A DNA stretch of 64,000 bases from Clostridium_AW malenominatum (GCF_039521365.1 NZ_BAAACF010000012.1:1-64000), one strand, 5' to 3'; shown: positions 8,669-17,427, counted from the stretch's first letter. Translations and numbers: made by a program. The notes: generated by a model not told the origin, from the sequence alone.

Positions 8669-8709
8669 AATTCTTTCAGAATTTTTATTATTGAAATTCT
8701 GAAAGAATT
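8669..8709. terminator. Long hairpin between lyase and transporter genes
   Basis: A perfect 16-bp stem (AATTCTTTCAGAATTT and its complement) with a 9-nt loop. In the direction of transcription (minus) it is followed by A-rich rather than T-rich DNA, so it looks more like an mRNA processing or stabilising hairpin than a true terminator. Confidence 0.5.
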
Positions 8710-8753
8710 TCTTCATCAACTATTTAACTAAAAATCTAATCATCTAAAAATCT

Positions 8754-8779
8754 GTATAAAGTTGCCTGCAACTTTATAC
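8754..8779 (-). terminator. Hairpin overlapping the lyase stop codon
   Basis: A perfect 12-bp stem (GTATAAAGTTGC / GCAACTTTATAC) with a 2-nt loop spans the last codons and stop of the lyase. The following minus-strand bases (AGATTTTTAG) are only weakly T-rich. It could act as a partial terminator that sets the ratio of lyase to downstream genes. Confidence 0.5.
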
Positions 8780-9976
8780 TAATAAATCTAAAGCTCCCTT
8801 TAAGTCTTCAATTATGTCCTCTGCTGTTTCTAATCCAACGGATAATCTAACTAAACCATCACTAATACCAGCTGCAAGTCTTTCTTCTCTTGTGTATGGT
8901 GAATGTGTCATAGATGCTGGATGTTGAATTAGAGTTTCCGCGTCTCCTAAACTAACTGCAAGTGTAGCTAGTTTAACATTGTTCATAACTACCTTTCCTT
9001 CTTCCAATCCCCCCTTTAATTCAAATGAAATCATAGCTCCTGGTAAGCTCATTTGCTTTTTAGCAATTTCATAATATTTAAAGCTTTCTAAGCCTGGATA
9101 ATATACTTTTTCTACTGCTGGATGTGATTCTAAAAATTCTGCTACCTTCATAGCATTTTTACAGTGTCTTTCCATTCTAACTTCTAAAGTCTTCATACCT
9201 CTAATAACTAAGAAGGCATCAAATGGACTTATAACAGCTCCTGTCATGTCTTTTACTCCAAATAATCTAACCTGATCTATAAATTCCTTTTTACCTACAG
9301 CAAAACCTGCTATAACGTCTCCATGTCCATTTAAATATTTAGTAACGGAGTGCAGTACCACGTCTGCTCCTAGTTCTAAAGGTCTTTGTATATATGGAGT
9401 ACAGAATGTATTATCTACAAAAACCATACATCCTTCTACTTCATGAGCAATTTTTGATATTTCTCTAATATCAGTAACTTTTAAGTTAGGGTTTGCTGGT
9501 GTTTCTAAATATACTACTTTAGTATTTTCTCTCATGGCAGCTCTAACTTCTTCCAAGTTAGTTGAATCTACAAAAGTAACTTCTATACCAAATCTAGTTA
9601 ATCCATGGCTAAGTAGCGCAAAGGTACATCCATAAAGAGTATCGTCTGCCACTACATGATCTCCTGCTCTTAATGCTGACCATAGTGCAGATGATATGGC
9701 TCCCATACCTGATGCTGTGGCAACAGCCGCTTCTCCACCTTCAAGAATTGCAATCTTTTCTTCTAATTGGTCTGTGGTTGGATTTCCAAGTCTTGTATAT
9801 ATATGTCCACACTCCGCACCTGCAAATCTTCTTCCACCTTGTTCTGCTGATTCAAATACAAAAGTTGAAGTTTGAAATATTGGCGTGGAAAGAGCACCAT
9901 ATTGTGAATCCTTTTTATACCCTCCATGAACTGCCTTTGTTCCAAATCCCATATTAACTATATGCATCTTATCCAT
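8774..9976 (-). CDS. megL: L-methionine gamma-lyase
   Basis: A 400-residue PLP enzyme of the Cys/Met metabolism family. The PLP lysine is Lys213 in SVTKYLNGHGD. The active-site stretch DDTLYGCTFALL places a cysteine at position 117, equivalent to the Cys116 that marks true methionine gamma-lyases; the paralogue at 28706-29848 has glycine there. The reaction splits methionine to 2-oxobutyrate, ammonia and methanethiol. It is the first gene after a sigma-54 promoter (10027-10042), and the oxidoreductase downstream can turn 2-oxobutyrate into propionyl-CoA and reduced ferredoxin. Homocysteine and cysteine may also be used by such enzymes. Confidence 0.9.
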   Translation of the reverse strand: MDKMHIVNMGFGTKAVHGGYKKDSQYGALSTPIFQTSTFVFESAEQGGRRFAGAECGHIYTRLGNPTTDQLEEKIAILEGGEAAVATASGMGAISSALWSALRAGDHVVADDTLYGCTFALLSHGLTRFGIEVTFVDSTNLEEVRAAMRENTKVVYLETPANPNLKVTDIREISKIAHEVEGCMVFVDNTFCTPYIQRPLELGADVVLHSVTKYLNGHGDVIAGFAVGKKEFIDQVRLFGVKDMTGAVISPFDAFLVIRGMKTLEVRMERHCKNAMKVAEFLESHPAVEKVYYPGLESFKYYEIAKKQMSLPGAMISFELKGGLEEGKVVMNNVKLATLAVSLGDAETLIQHPASMTHSPYTREERLAAGISDGLVRLSVGLETAEDIIEDLKGALDLLV

Positions 9977-10026
9977 AATAAATCCCCCTTATTTAAATTA
10001 AAATATTTGTCTTTTTATATAGTAAT

Positions 10027-10042
10027 AGCAATTACTATGCCA
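10027..10042 (-). promoter_or_regulatory. Sigma-54 (-24/-12) promoter of the lyase operon
   Basis: Read on the minus strand, TGGCAT-N5-TTGCT matches the -24/-12 consensus TGGCAC-N5-TTGCA closely and lies about 50 bp before the lyase ATG. A sigma-54 activator gene sits directly upstream. Confidence 0.88.
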
Positions 10043-10088
10043 AATATTCTAAAAATTCTAAATTACCTGCCAATCATTGATAAATAAG

Positions 10089-10139
10089 GCTTTTCAATTT
10101 TGGGATATATTATAATAAATTAAATGTAAAGCTTTTCAA
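10089..10139 (-). promoter_or_regulatory. Candidate activator sites: direct repeat GCTTTTCAA, 42-bp spacing
   Basis: The 9-mer GCTTTTCAA occurs at 10089-10097 and 10131-10139, start to start 42 bp, which is four helical turns. Both lie upstream of the sigma-54 promoter at 10027-10042, where enhancer sites are expected. Binding by the adjacent TyrR-like regulator is inferred. Confidence 0.45.
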
Positions 10140-10183
10140 CCACTTTATAGCATTAAGTGTAAATATATATTACCACGTGTAAA

Positions 10184-11746
10184 TTATTCTTTCCACTCTA
10201 TGCCATACTTATTAATCTTATTTATCACAGTGGTATGAGAAACCCCTAATGCTTTTGCGCTTTTTCTTAAAGTTTTATTTTTTCTTAAGGCTTTTATTAT
10301 TACTTCTTTTTCTGTAATTTCCATAATCTCGTTTAGCTTTAGGTTTTCTTCCTCTAAGATATTATGAGCCATTGGTAAGTTATCATTGAAATTTATTATT
10401 AAATGCTCAGCTTTTAATAGCTTATCATTACATATGTTCATAGCTCTCTCTACAACATTTCTAAGTTCTCTTACATTTCCAGGCCAATTATATTTCATTA
10501 AATTATTTATAAATTCTAAATCAGTACCTAATATTCTTTTACTTATCTTCTTATTAAGGTCTTCAATAAAAAACCTAACAAGACTAGGTATGTCCTCTAA
10601 ATGTTCCCTTAAAGGTGGTATATATACAGGTATAACATTTAATCTATAGTATAAATCCTCTCTAAACTTGCCTTCCTTAACCATTTCCTCAAGATTTCTA
10701 TTGGTGGCACACACAATTCTAACATCTATGCTTTCCTCAATGTTGCTTCCTATTCTTCTTACCACTCCCTCTTGTAGAACCCTAAGTAGCTTTGCCTGTA
10801 ATAGAAGAGGAAGTTCTCCTACTTCATCTAAAAATAAAGTTCCTTCATGAGCTTCTTTAAAAAGACCTTCCTTTGTGGCAAAGGCTCCTGTAAAGCTTCC
10901 CTTTTCATATCCAAAAAGTTCACTTTCAATTAGATTATTCGGAAGGGCTGCACAATTTACAGGAATGAATTTTTTATCTTTTCTACTACTTAAATTGTGA
11001 ACGGCCTTGGCAAACAACTCCTTACCTGTTCCACTTTCTCCCCTAAGTATTACCGTAGAGTTGCTTTTAGCTACAGCTTTTATCATTCCCTTTACTCTTT
11101 CAATGCCCAAGCTATTACCTATAATATTATTAAAAATTCCATTGTTTGAAGAGGATACCACATTGGCAATTTCAATAGCTTTGTCCATATCTCTAATGGA
11201 AGCCACCACTCCAATATTGTTATCATTATCATCTTTAACAGGTCTTACCGTAGCAAGATAATGACTTCTTCCTCTTCCATTTTGAAAATTCACTTCAATA
11301 TTGTCGTGTTTCTTACCACTCTTTAATAATTCCACCATGGGCTCATTTTTTATTAATTTATTTATATTCTTCTCTAAAATATCTTCCTTACTATAATAAA
11401 AAACGTTTTCACAATAACTATTAAATATCTCCACTTCGGATTTTTCATTTATGTACATTATCCCCTCATCTATGGAGTCAATTATAGCTAGAAGTTTTCT
11501 TTGGGATTTTTCGTGGTCTAAAAGTTCAATTCTATTAATTTGAAATACACCTTCAATGGAAAAAATACTCATCTTTAATTCTTCTATTTTATCTTGATGG
11601 ATATCCTCAATTTTTACACAAACTCTGCCAGTAAACACCTCAACAGAGATAAGATTAATATTTAGTTTATGTATTTTTTCTAAAAACTCTAAGGTTATAC
11701 CTATTCTATCTACAGCAATTATTTCTAACCGAATAAACTTTTCCAT
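10184..11746 (-). CDS. TyrR-like sigma-54 activator (ACT-PAS-AAA+-HTH)
   Basis: A 520-residue enhancer-binding protein. An ACT-like domain spans about 4-75 and a PAS domain about 85-190. The AAA+ core has Walker A GESGTGKE (236-243) and the sigma-54 contact loop GSFTGA (283-288). A C-terminal TyrR-type helix-turn-helix includes SAKALGVSHTTVINKINKYG. ACT domains commonly bind amino acids, so it may sense methionine or a related amino acid directly. It has its own upstream region, is cut off from the upstream permease by a terminator (11823-11864), and is the likely activator of the lyase operon's sigma-54 promoter. That pairing is inference from adjacency. Confidence 0.92.
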   Translation of the reverse strand: MEKFIRLEIIAVDRIGITLEFLEKIHKLNINLISVEVFTGRVCVKIEDIHQDKIEELKMSIFSIEGVFQINRIELLDHEKSQRKLLAIIDSIDEGIMYINEKSEVEIFNSYCENVFYYSKEDILEKNINKLIKNEPMVELLKSGKKHDNIEVNFQNGRGRSHYLATVRPVKDDNDNNIGVVASIRDMDKAIEIANVVSSSNNGIFNNIIGNSLGIERVKGMIKAVAKSNSTVILRGESGTGKELFAKAVHNLSSRKDKKFIPVNCAALPNNLIESELFGYEKGSFTGAFATKEGLFKEAHEGTLFLDEVGELPLLLQAKLLRVLQEGVVRRIGSNIEESIDVRIVCATNRNLEEMVKEGKFREDLYYRLNVIPVYIPPLREHLEDIPSLVRFFIEDLNKKISKRILGTDLEFINNLMKYNWPGNVRELRNVVERAMNICNDKLLKAEHLIINFNDNLPMAHNILEEENLKLNEIMEITEKEVIIKALRKNKTLRKSAKALGVSHTTVINKINKYGIEWKE

Positions 11747-11822
11747 ATTGCACCCCTTACAAAATATGTTACTTATGTATAATGCTATACTAAATTTTAC
11801 TTTATATCAATATGGTAAAAAT

Positions 11823-11864
11823 AAAAAAGCCACCAGGTTGCTGGAGTAACCTGGTGGCTTTTTT
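11823..11864. terminator. Terminator after GntP gene
   Basis: A perfect 17-bp stem (AAAAAAGCCACCAGGTT and its complement) with an 8-nt loop and flanking A/T runs, usable on both strands. It ends the CoA-transferase/permease transcript before the TyrR-like gene. Confidence 0.92.
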
Positions 11865-11917
11865 GAGTGTTTAGAAATTTTTAATGAGTGTATGAATGTG
11901 ATGATATATTTTTTAGC

Positions 11918-13321
11918 TTACACTATTCCCATCATAGCTAATAGTATCGCTATAACAGTACCAGCTATAGGAATTATAACTGAAACCATTCCTATATCTA
12001 CGTAGGATTCTTTGTGCGTTAATCCACATATTGATAATAGTGTTATAACTGCACCGTTATGTGGTAATGTATCAAGTCCACCACAGGCTAATGCTGCTAT
12101 TCTGTGAAGAACTTCTGGATTTATTCCCTGCTGTAATGCTAGGTCATAATAAGTTTTTCCTAAGGTTCCAAGAGCGATACTCATTCCCCCTGATGCTGAC
12201 CCTGTAATACCTGCAAGTATATTAACGGAAATTGCTTCCGAAATAATCGGGTTACTAGATATTCCTAGTATAGCTATCTTTACTATTTCAAAGGCTGCTA
12301 GAGACTGAATAACGTTTCCGTATCCAACTTCTGCTGCTGTGTTTAATATAGCTAGTAAGGAACCAAAAGCTCCTTGGTTTAAACTATTAATAACTGTTAC
12401 TTCTTTAAATCTCTTATAATTTAATATGATTACTGAAATTATAGCAATTACTAATGAAATAACTAAACTCCATGTTCCTGCTACAGATGCTAGTTTTGTG
12501 CTGTAAGGAGCTTGAGTTAAATAATCTCCATTGTATTTTCCAGCTACAAAAACCATTCTTGATAAAATAAAGTTAATAGCTAAAACTAATATAATAGGCA
12601 CCATAGCAACGGTAAAGGATGGTAACTCACTTTCATTAAATTCAACTACCTTATCTTTTGCATGGTTTCCATAACCTTCTCCTGCAGCCATAGCTTTTTT
12701 AGCTCTGTACATAAGCCAAGCTAATCCTCCGCCTCCCATAACTATACCTGCAACAATACCAAGAACTGGTGCTGCATAAGCGTTTGTTCCGAAAAATGGC
12801 ATTGGTATAGCATTTTGTATTTGAGGCGTTCCTGGCAATGCTGTCATTGTAAAGGTAAAAGAACCTAATGCAATGGATCCTGGAATTAATCTCTTTGGAA
12901 TACCAGCTTCTCTAAATAATGCACAAGCTATTGGGTAAACTGCGAAAGCAACAACGAATAGTGAAACTCCACCATAAGTTAAAACTCCACAGGATAAAAC
13001 AACAGCAATTATTGCTTTTTCCTTACCTAATTTTTTTGCAATAGCATGAGAAATAGCTTTTGCTGCTCCTGAATCGTCCATTATCTTACCAAAAATTGCT
13101 CCTAGTAAGAAAACAGGGAAGTAGGATTTAATATAGCCTGCAAGGGCCTTCATGAAAACTTCTGTATATGTTGCCATTAGAGGAATTTGTTGTCCTCCAA
13201 AGCTTCCCATCAATGCAGCAAATAGAGCCAACACCGGGGCAAGTATTAAAACTGTAACACCTCTATAAGCCAAGTACATAAGTAAACCTAATGATAAAAT
13301 AATACCTATAACTCCTATCAT
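11918..13321 (-). CDS. GntP-family permease (candidate hydroxy-acid/short-chain acid uptake)
   Basis: A membrane protein of about 467 residues with 12 or more hydrophobic segments, typical of the GntP gluconate/hydroxybutyrate:H+ symporter family (motifs GAIFGKIMDDSGAAKAIS and GITGSASGGMSIAL). A GTG lies at 13330, but AAAGGG is better spaced for the ATG at 13321 (start MIGVIGI). It follows the CoA-transferase gene within about 20 bp and shares its sigma-54 promoter. A substrate that needs a CoA-transferase, such as 3-hydroxybutyrate or lactate, would fit better than gluconate (inference). Confidence 0.85.
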   Translation of the reverse strand: MIGVIGIILSLGLLMYLAYRGVTVLILAPVLALFAALMGSFGGQQIPLMATYTEVFMKALAGYIKSYFPVFLLGAIFGKIMDDSGAAKAISHAIAKKLGKEKAIIAVVLSCGVLTYGGVSLFVVAFAVYPIACALFREAGIPKRLIPGSIALGSFTFTMTALPGTPQIQNAIPMPFFGTNAYAAPVLGIVAGIVMGGGGLAWLMYRAKKAMAAGEGYGNHAKDKVVEFNESELPSFTVAMVPIILVLAINFILSRMVFVAGKYNGDYLTQAPYSTKLASVAGTWSLVISLVIAIISVIILNYKRFKEVTVINSLNQGAFGSLLAILNTAAEVGYGNVIQSLAAFEIVKIAILGISSNPIISEAISVNILAGITGSASGGMSIALGTLGKTYYDLALQQGINPEVLHRIAALACGGLDTLPHNGAVITLLSICGLTHKESYVDIGMVSVIIPIAGTVIAILLAMMGIV

Positions 13322-13339
13322 ACATTTCACCCTTTCATA

Positions 13340-14890
13340 TTATTTTTTTAATCCCATGAGTTTGTCCATGAATATTCTTTCATCCATTAATTTTAAATTT
13401 TCCGATATAATTGGTTTAAAATTCATTTGTTCTAGTATATCCTTTTGAAGATCTACTCCTGGTGCAATTTCTATTAGTGTTAATCCTTCCTTTTCTAGAC
13501 TAAACACTGCCCTTTCAGTGATATAGAGAACGGATTGTTCAATTTCTCTTGCATAATCACCGCTAAAGGTAATTTGTTCTACATGGTCAATAAACTTCTT
13601 TGATTTACCTTCATTTTCTATTATTAATTTTCCCTCTATAACCTTTACTTCCAACCCTCCAGCTGTAAAGGTTCCGCAGAACACCATCTTCTTAGAGTTT
13701 TGTGATATATTTATAAAACCACCTGCACCAGGTATTCTTGGGCCAAATTTACTTACATTTATATTTCCGTATTTATCGCATTGAGCAAGTCCTAAAAAGG
13801 CTGCATTTAACCCTCCTCCATCGTAGAAGTCGAACTGATAAGGTTGATCGAGTATAGCCTCTGGATTTGTTGCTGCTCCAAAACTTAATCCACCTGCTGG
13901 TACTCCTCCTACTGGACCTGCTTCCACCGTTAGAGTCAAGCTTTCTCCTATTCCCTCTTCATTAGCAACTATGGATACCCCCTCAGGAATTCCTATTCCT
14001 AAGTTAACTATGGAGTTTGGTGTTAATTCTAGGGCTGCACGTCTTGAAATTATCTTTCTTTCATCTAATGGTAGTGGTGGTATATTATTTAAAGGAATTC
14101 TAACTTCTCCTGAATATGAAGGATTATATTTTTCTGAGAAAGTCATAAAGGTGTTTTCTTCTTTTCCTACAACTATTGCACTTACATATATGCCAGGTAT
14201 CTTAACTAGTTTAGGATTTAAACTTCCTTCCTTAACTACTTTTTCTACTTGAACGATTACAACTCCTCCTGAGTTTTTAACTGCTTGGGCAATAGACAAG
14301 GTTTCCACTGTAACCGCTTCTTTTTCTAAGGATATATTTCCCTTTTCATCGGCATAAGTACCTTTTAAAAGAGCCACATTAATTGGGAAAGCTTTATAAT
14401 ACAATCTTTCATGCCCGTCAATATTTACAACCTTTACTATATCTTCCTTAGTTACTTCATTGAGTTTTCCACCTTCTATTCTAGGATCAACAAAGGTTTT
14501 TAAACCTACGTGGGTAATAGTTCCTATTTTCCCTGCAGCTATATCTCTAAATAAATGAGTTATAACTCCTTGAGGCAGATTATAGGCTTCTATTTTATTT
14601 TCATTTGAAAGTTTTTGAAGCTTAGGTACAAGTCCCCAGTGTCCTCCTATAACTCTTTTAACTAAACCTTCATGTCCAAAATGATTCAAACCACGATTTT
14701 TCGAGTCACCTTGTCCAGCTGCATAAACTAAGGTTAGATTTTTGGGATATCCCTCACTTAAAAATCTTTTTTCAACTTCAAGGCTTAAATCTTCTGGGTG
14801 TACGGCACCAATAAAGCCACCTACTGCAACGGTATCACCATCTTTAATCAATTTTATAGCATCTTCAACAGCCATAACTTTAGATTTCAT
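13340..14890 (-). CDS. Propionate-type CoA-transferase (family I)
   Basis: A single-chain CoA-transferase of about 516 residues with both halves fused, as in propionate CoA-transferase (Pct). The predicted catalytic glutamate lies in VEAGPVGGVPAGG. GGFIGAVHPE near the N-terminus and GLGIPEGV fit CoA-transferase folds. It moves CoA from acetyl-, propionyl- or a similar CoA onto a short-chain (hydroxy)acid. The ATG at 14890 is 7 nt from GGAGG; the ATG at 14896 is too close. It is the first gene after the sigma-54 promoter at 14932-14947 and is followed by the GntP permease. Known Pct enzymes accept lactate and 3-hydroxybutyrate, which suits the MaoC hydratase controlled by a like promoter. Confidence 0.88.
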   Translation of the reverse strand: MKSKVMAVEDAIKLIKDGDTVAVGGFIGAVHPEDLSLEVEKRFLSEGYPKNLTLVYAAGQGDSKNRGLNHFGHEGLVKRVIGGHWGLVPKLQKLSNENKIEAYNLPQGVITHLFRDIAAGKIGTITHVGLKTFVDPRIEGGKLNEVTKEDIVKVVNIDGHERLYYKAFPINVALLKGTYADEKGNISLEKEAVTVETLSIAQAVKNSGGVVIVQVEKVVKEGSLNPKLVKIPGIYVSAIVVGKEENTFMTFSEKYNPSYSGEVRIPLNNIPPLPLDERKIISRRAALELTPNSIVNLGIGIPEGVSIVANEEGIGESLTLTVEAGPVGGVPAGGLSFGAATNPEAILDQPYQFDFYDGGGLNAAFLGLAQCDKYGNINVSKFGPRIPGAGGFINISQNSKKMVFCGTFTAGGLEVKVIEGKLIIENEGKSKKFIDHVEQITFSGDYAREIEQSVLYITERAVFSLEKEGLTLIEIAPGVDLQKDILEQMNFKPIISENLKLMDERIFMDKLMGLKK

Positions 14891-14931
14891 TCTCATGCCT
14901 CCTTTGGTAATTTTGCTTTGTAATACTTATT

Positions 14932-14947
14932 AGCAATAATCGTGCCA
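14932..14947 (-). promoter_or_regulatory. Sigma-54 promoter of the CoA-transferase/permease operon
   Basis: On the minus strand, TGGCAC-N5-TTGCT is an almost perfect -24/-12 element about 42 bp before the ATG. Confidence 0.93.
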
Positions 14948-15048
14948 TAGTTGAAAGGCTTGTTAAAACATTAACTTTTCTGTATTTTAGGGTAATTTCA
15001 ACTAATTTTCAGAATAAAGAGACTATAGTTGTACGCTTTTATTTACAC

Positions 15049-15063
15049 TTGCAACGTTTTCAA
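15049..15063 (-). promoter_or_regulatory. Possible enhancer site upstream of the CoA-transferase promoter
   Basis: TTGCAACGTTTTCAA is an imperfect inverted repeat about 100 bp upstream of the -24 element, in the region where enhancer sites usually lie. I did not find a clear second copy near the hydratase promoter, so this is weak. Confidence 0.25.
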
Positions 15064-15065
15064 TA

Positions 15066-15100
15066 AAAAAGTGTAGTGTTTTTCTAACACTACACTTTTT
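15066..15100. terminator. Terminator after the PAS/AAA+ activator gene
   Basis: A perfect 15-bp stem (AAAAAGTGTAGTGTT and its complement) with a 5-nt loop and a T-run on each strand. Confidence 0.9.
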
Positions 15101-15147
15101 ACGACAGATTTATCGTAAACTTTTCCGTACAGTTTTTTATTATTTGG

Positions 15148-16812
15148 CTAGATATTATGTTTTTCTATTTTTTCATACAGGGAAGTTCTACTAATATTAA
15201 GCATTTTAGCTACTAAGGATTTATTCCAATTACAAGCAATCAAAGCTTTCAAAATGGCATCCTTCTCCGCTACATTAATAATATCATTTAAGCTAGTATT
15301 TTCAAATTCATACTTATTTTTCACTATATCCTTTGGCAAATGCTTGCACTCAATTAATCCATTATAATCTACTAAATTAATAGCTCTCTCTATTACATTT
15401 TCCAGCTCTCTAACTCCGCCTTCCCATTTATAGTTCATAAGAGAGCAGCTTGCATCTTTAGATAAACCTTTTATTTTTTTATTTAATTTAGAAGATACTT
15501 TTTCCGTTAAATAATTTGCTAGCATTTCTATATCTTCTGGTCTCTCTCTTAAAGGAGGTATATTTATAGTAATTACATTTAATCTATAGTATAAATCCTC
15601 TCTAAAGGTTCCTTCTTTTATCATTCCCTCTAAAGCTCTATTTGTAGCCGCAATAATTCTTACATCTATTTTTTTGCTTCTATTGGCTCCCACTCTTTCT
15701 ACTTCCTTTTCTTGAAGCACTCTTAATAATTTTGCTTGCATGTGAAGAGGCATGTCTCCTATTTCATCTAAGAATATAGTTCCTTCATGGGCTAACTCAA
15801 ATTTTCCCATTTTCCCTTCTTTTCTAGCCCCTGTAAAAGATCCCCCCTCATACCCAAAGAGCTCCGCTTCTAAAAGATCTCTAGGAATAGCTGCACAATT
15901 TACTTTTACAAAATTTCCATAGGCTCTTTCGCTAGCCCTATGTATAGCATGAGCAAATAACTCCTTACCAGTACCACTTTCCCCTCTTAAAAGTACATTT
16001 GAATTTGTATGTGCCGACTTTTTAGCTAGGTTTTTTGCTTGAATAAAGGGTTTACTCTTTCCTATAAGATTATCGAAACTATAGGTGGCGCTGTTACTAT
16101 GTTCAAATTCACCCTTATATTTTTTATACTCATCTTCAATATTTCTAATTTTATTATACAGTAAATCTAATTCTTTAATGTTTTTAAACAAAACCTTGCC
16201 TATTACAGCTACTAATTCGCCATTTTCAATTACTGGCATTCTATTAGCTATCATATACTTTCCCTTTATCCTTTGAAGTTGAGCTGTTTCTGGAATAAGA
16301 GTCTTTGCCACAATATGCATACGAGTATTTTCTATAACATCTGCTACATGACGACCAATAGCCCACTGTTGTTCTATTTCTAAAAATTCAGTATAGGCTT
16401 TGTTTATCATAGTTATAATACCATCTTTATCTATGACGACAATTCCGTCATAGGCCATTTCTAAAATAAAGTTCAAAACTTTAACGGTGCTTTTTTCTCT
16501 GTGAAGTTCATTACGTAAACCTTCAATTTCTTCTGTATCATATATTAACAATATGTATCCACTTTTTATATTTTGTTTCTTAACTGTAAAAATGTCTATC
16601 TTAAATTCCTTCCATTTTCTACTGCCATCACTGACTATTTCTTCTAAGTCCAAGTCTGGTATAACCTCTTTGATATAGATAGATTTTTCACCGTCTAAAT
16701 TAAACATTACTTTACTTTTTTCATTAAATGTATATATTTCCCCTAAGTTATTTACAACAATCATTCCTACATCTATGTTGTCTAGCATAATTTCCAATGA
16801 GTCTTGAAGCAT
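15148..16812 (-). CDS. Sigma-54-dependent activator (PAS-PAS-AAA+-Fis)
   Basis: A 554-residue enhancer-binding protein with two PAS-like domains (about 10-95 and 110-215) and an AAA+ core. The core has Walker A GESGTGKE (277-284), the sigma-54 contact loop GSFTGA (324-329) and LAHEGTIFLDEIGDMP. A Fis-type helix-turn-helix ends the protein (SLVAKMLNISRTSLYEKIEK). The usual WPGNVREL motif reads WEGGVREL. ATG 16812 has GAGGAG 7 nt upstream, so I prefer it to 16827. It lies between the CoA-transferase and hydratase genes, both of which carry sigma-54 promoters, so it is the likely activator of both. The signal sensed by the PAS domains is unknown. Confidence 0.92.
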   Translation of the reverse strand: MLQDSLEIMLDNIDVGMIVVNNLGEIYTFNEKSKVMFNLDGEKSIYIKEVIPDLDLEEIVSDGSRKWKEFKIDIFTVKKQNIKSGYILLIYDTEEIEGLRNELHREKSTVKVLNFILEMAYDGIVVIDKDGIITMINKAYTEFLEIEQQWAIGRHVADVIENTRMHIVAKTLIPETAQLQRIKGKYMIANRMPVIENGELVAVIGKVLFKNIKELDLLYNKIRNIEDEYKKYKGEFEHSNSATYSFDNLIGKSKPFIQAKNLAKKSAHTNSNVLLRGESGTGKELFAHAIHRASERAYGNFVKVNCAAIPRDLLEAELFGYEGGSFTGARKEGKMGKFELAHEGTIFLDEIGDMPLHMQAKLLRVLQEKEVERVGANRSKKIDVRIIAATNRALEGMIKEGTFREDLYYRLNVITINIPPLRERPEDIEMLANYLTEKVSSKLNKKIKGLSKDASCSLMNYKWEGGVRELENVIERAINLVDYNGLIECKHLPKDIVKNKYEFENTSLNDIINVAEKDAILKALIACNWNKSLVAKMLNISRTSLYEKIEKHNI

Positions 16813-16869
16813 TATACCACTCCTCATTAATTTCTATATATAATATTTTATCTGAAATATGAAAAAATA

Positions 16870-16904
16870 GAAAGAACCTCTATACGTAGTATAAAAGCTC
16901 TTTC
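16870..16904 (-). terminator. Terminator after MaoC gene
   Basis: An imperfect stem GAAAGA...GTATA-type hairpin directly after the hydratase stop, followed on the minus strand by TATTTTTTC. Confidence 0.65.
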
Positions 16905-16915
16905 AAATTTAATTA

Positions 16916-17335
16916 TTATCTTCTAGGAGGCATTACCTTTGCCTGTCCTTCGATAACAACCTTTCCCTCTTGATTAGTTACAGTAGTTTTAAGTACTAAT
17001 CTATTTTTTTCATCATTTTTTTCAATAACTTCTGCTGTAGCAGTACATGTGTCACCTATTCTTACAGGTGCTAAAAACTTTAAGTCTTGTCCCATGTAAA
17101 TAGTTCCAGGGCCAGGTAAGTACATTCCAAGCACTGTGGAAATTAAGCTAGATACTAACATTCCATGGCATATTCTTCCCTTGAACATAGTCTTTTCGGA
17201 CTCTACCTGATTAACATGAGCTGGATTTAAATCTCCAGTGATTCCTGCAAATAAGTACACATCTGTTTCTGAAAGAGTCTTTGTAAAAGAAGCTTTGTCC
17301 CCAATATTAATTTCACCTATAGTTTTTCCTATCAT
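16916..17335 (-). CDS. MaoC-like (R)-specific enoyl-CoA hydratase
   Basis: A 139-residue hot-dog-fold protein. FAGITGDLNPAHVNQVESEK carries the Asp/His pair of the MaoC/PhaJ hydratase motif, and GRICHGMLVSSLIS is the other conserved stretch. The length is normal for single-domain PhaJ enzymes, which interconvert (R)-3-hydroxyacyl-CoA and trans-2-enoyl-CoA. The gene has its own sigma-54 promoter (17382-17397), separate from but matching that of the CoA-transferase operon. Together they would activate (R)-3-hydroxybutyrate and dehydrate it to crotonyl-CoA (inference). AGGAGG precedes the ATG. Confidence 0.9.
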   Translation of the reverse strand: MIGKTIGEINIGDKASFTKTLSETDVYLFAGITGDLNPAHVNQVESEKTMFKGRICHGMLVSSLISTVLGMYLPGPGTIYMGQDLKFLAPVRIGDTCTATAEVIEKNDEKNRLVLKTTVTNQEGKVVIEGQAKVMPPRR

Positions 17336-17381
17336 AAAACACTACCTCCTGATTATTAATATTTTTTCATTGAATATTTAA

Positions 17382-17397
17382 AGCAAGAAGTGTGCCA
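17382..17397 (-). promoter_or_regulatory. Sigma-54 promoter of the MaoC hydratase gene
   Basis: On the minus strand, TGGCAC-N5-TTGCT lies about 47 bp before the ATG. It is identical in both conserved blocks to the promoter at 14932-14947. Confidence 0.92.
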
Positions 17398-17427
17398 ATT
17401 AAATTTTGATTTTTAATTAAATAGTTG

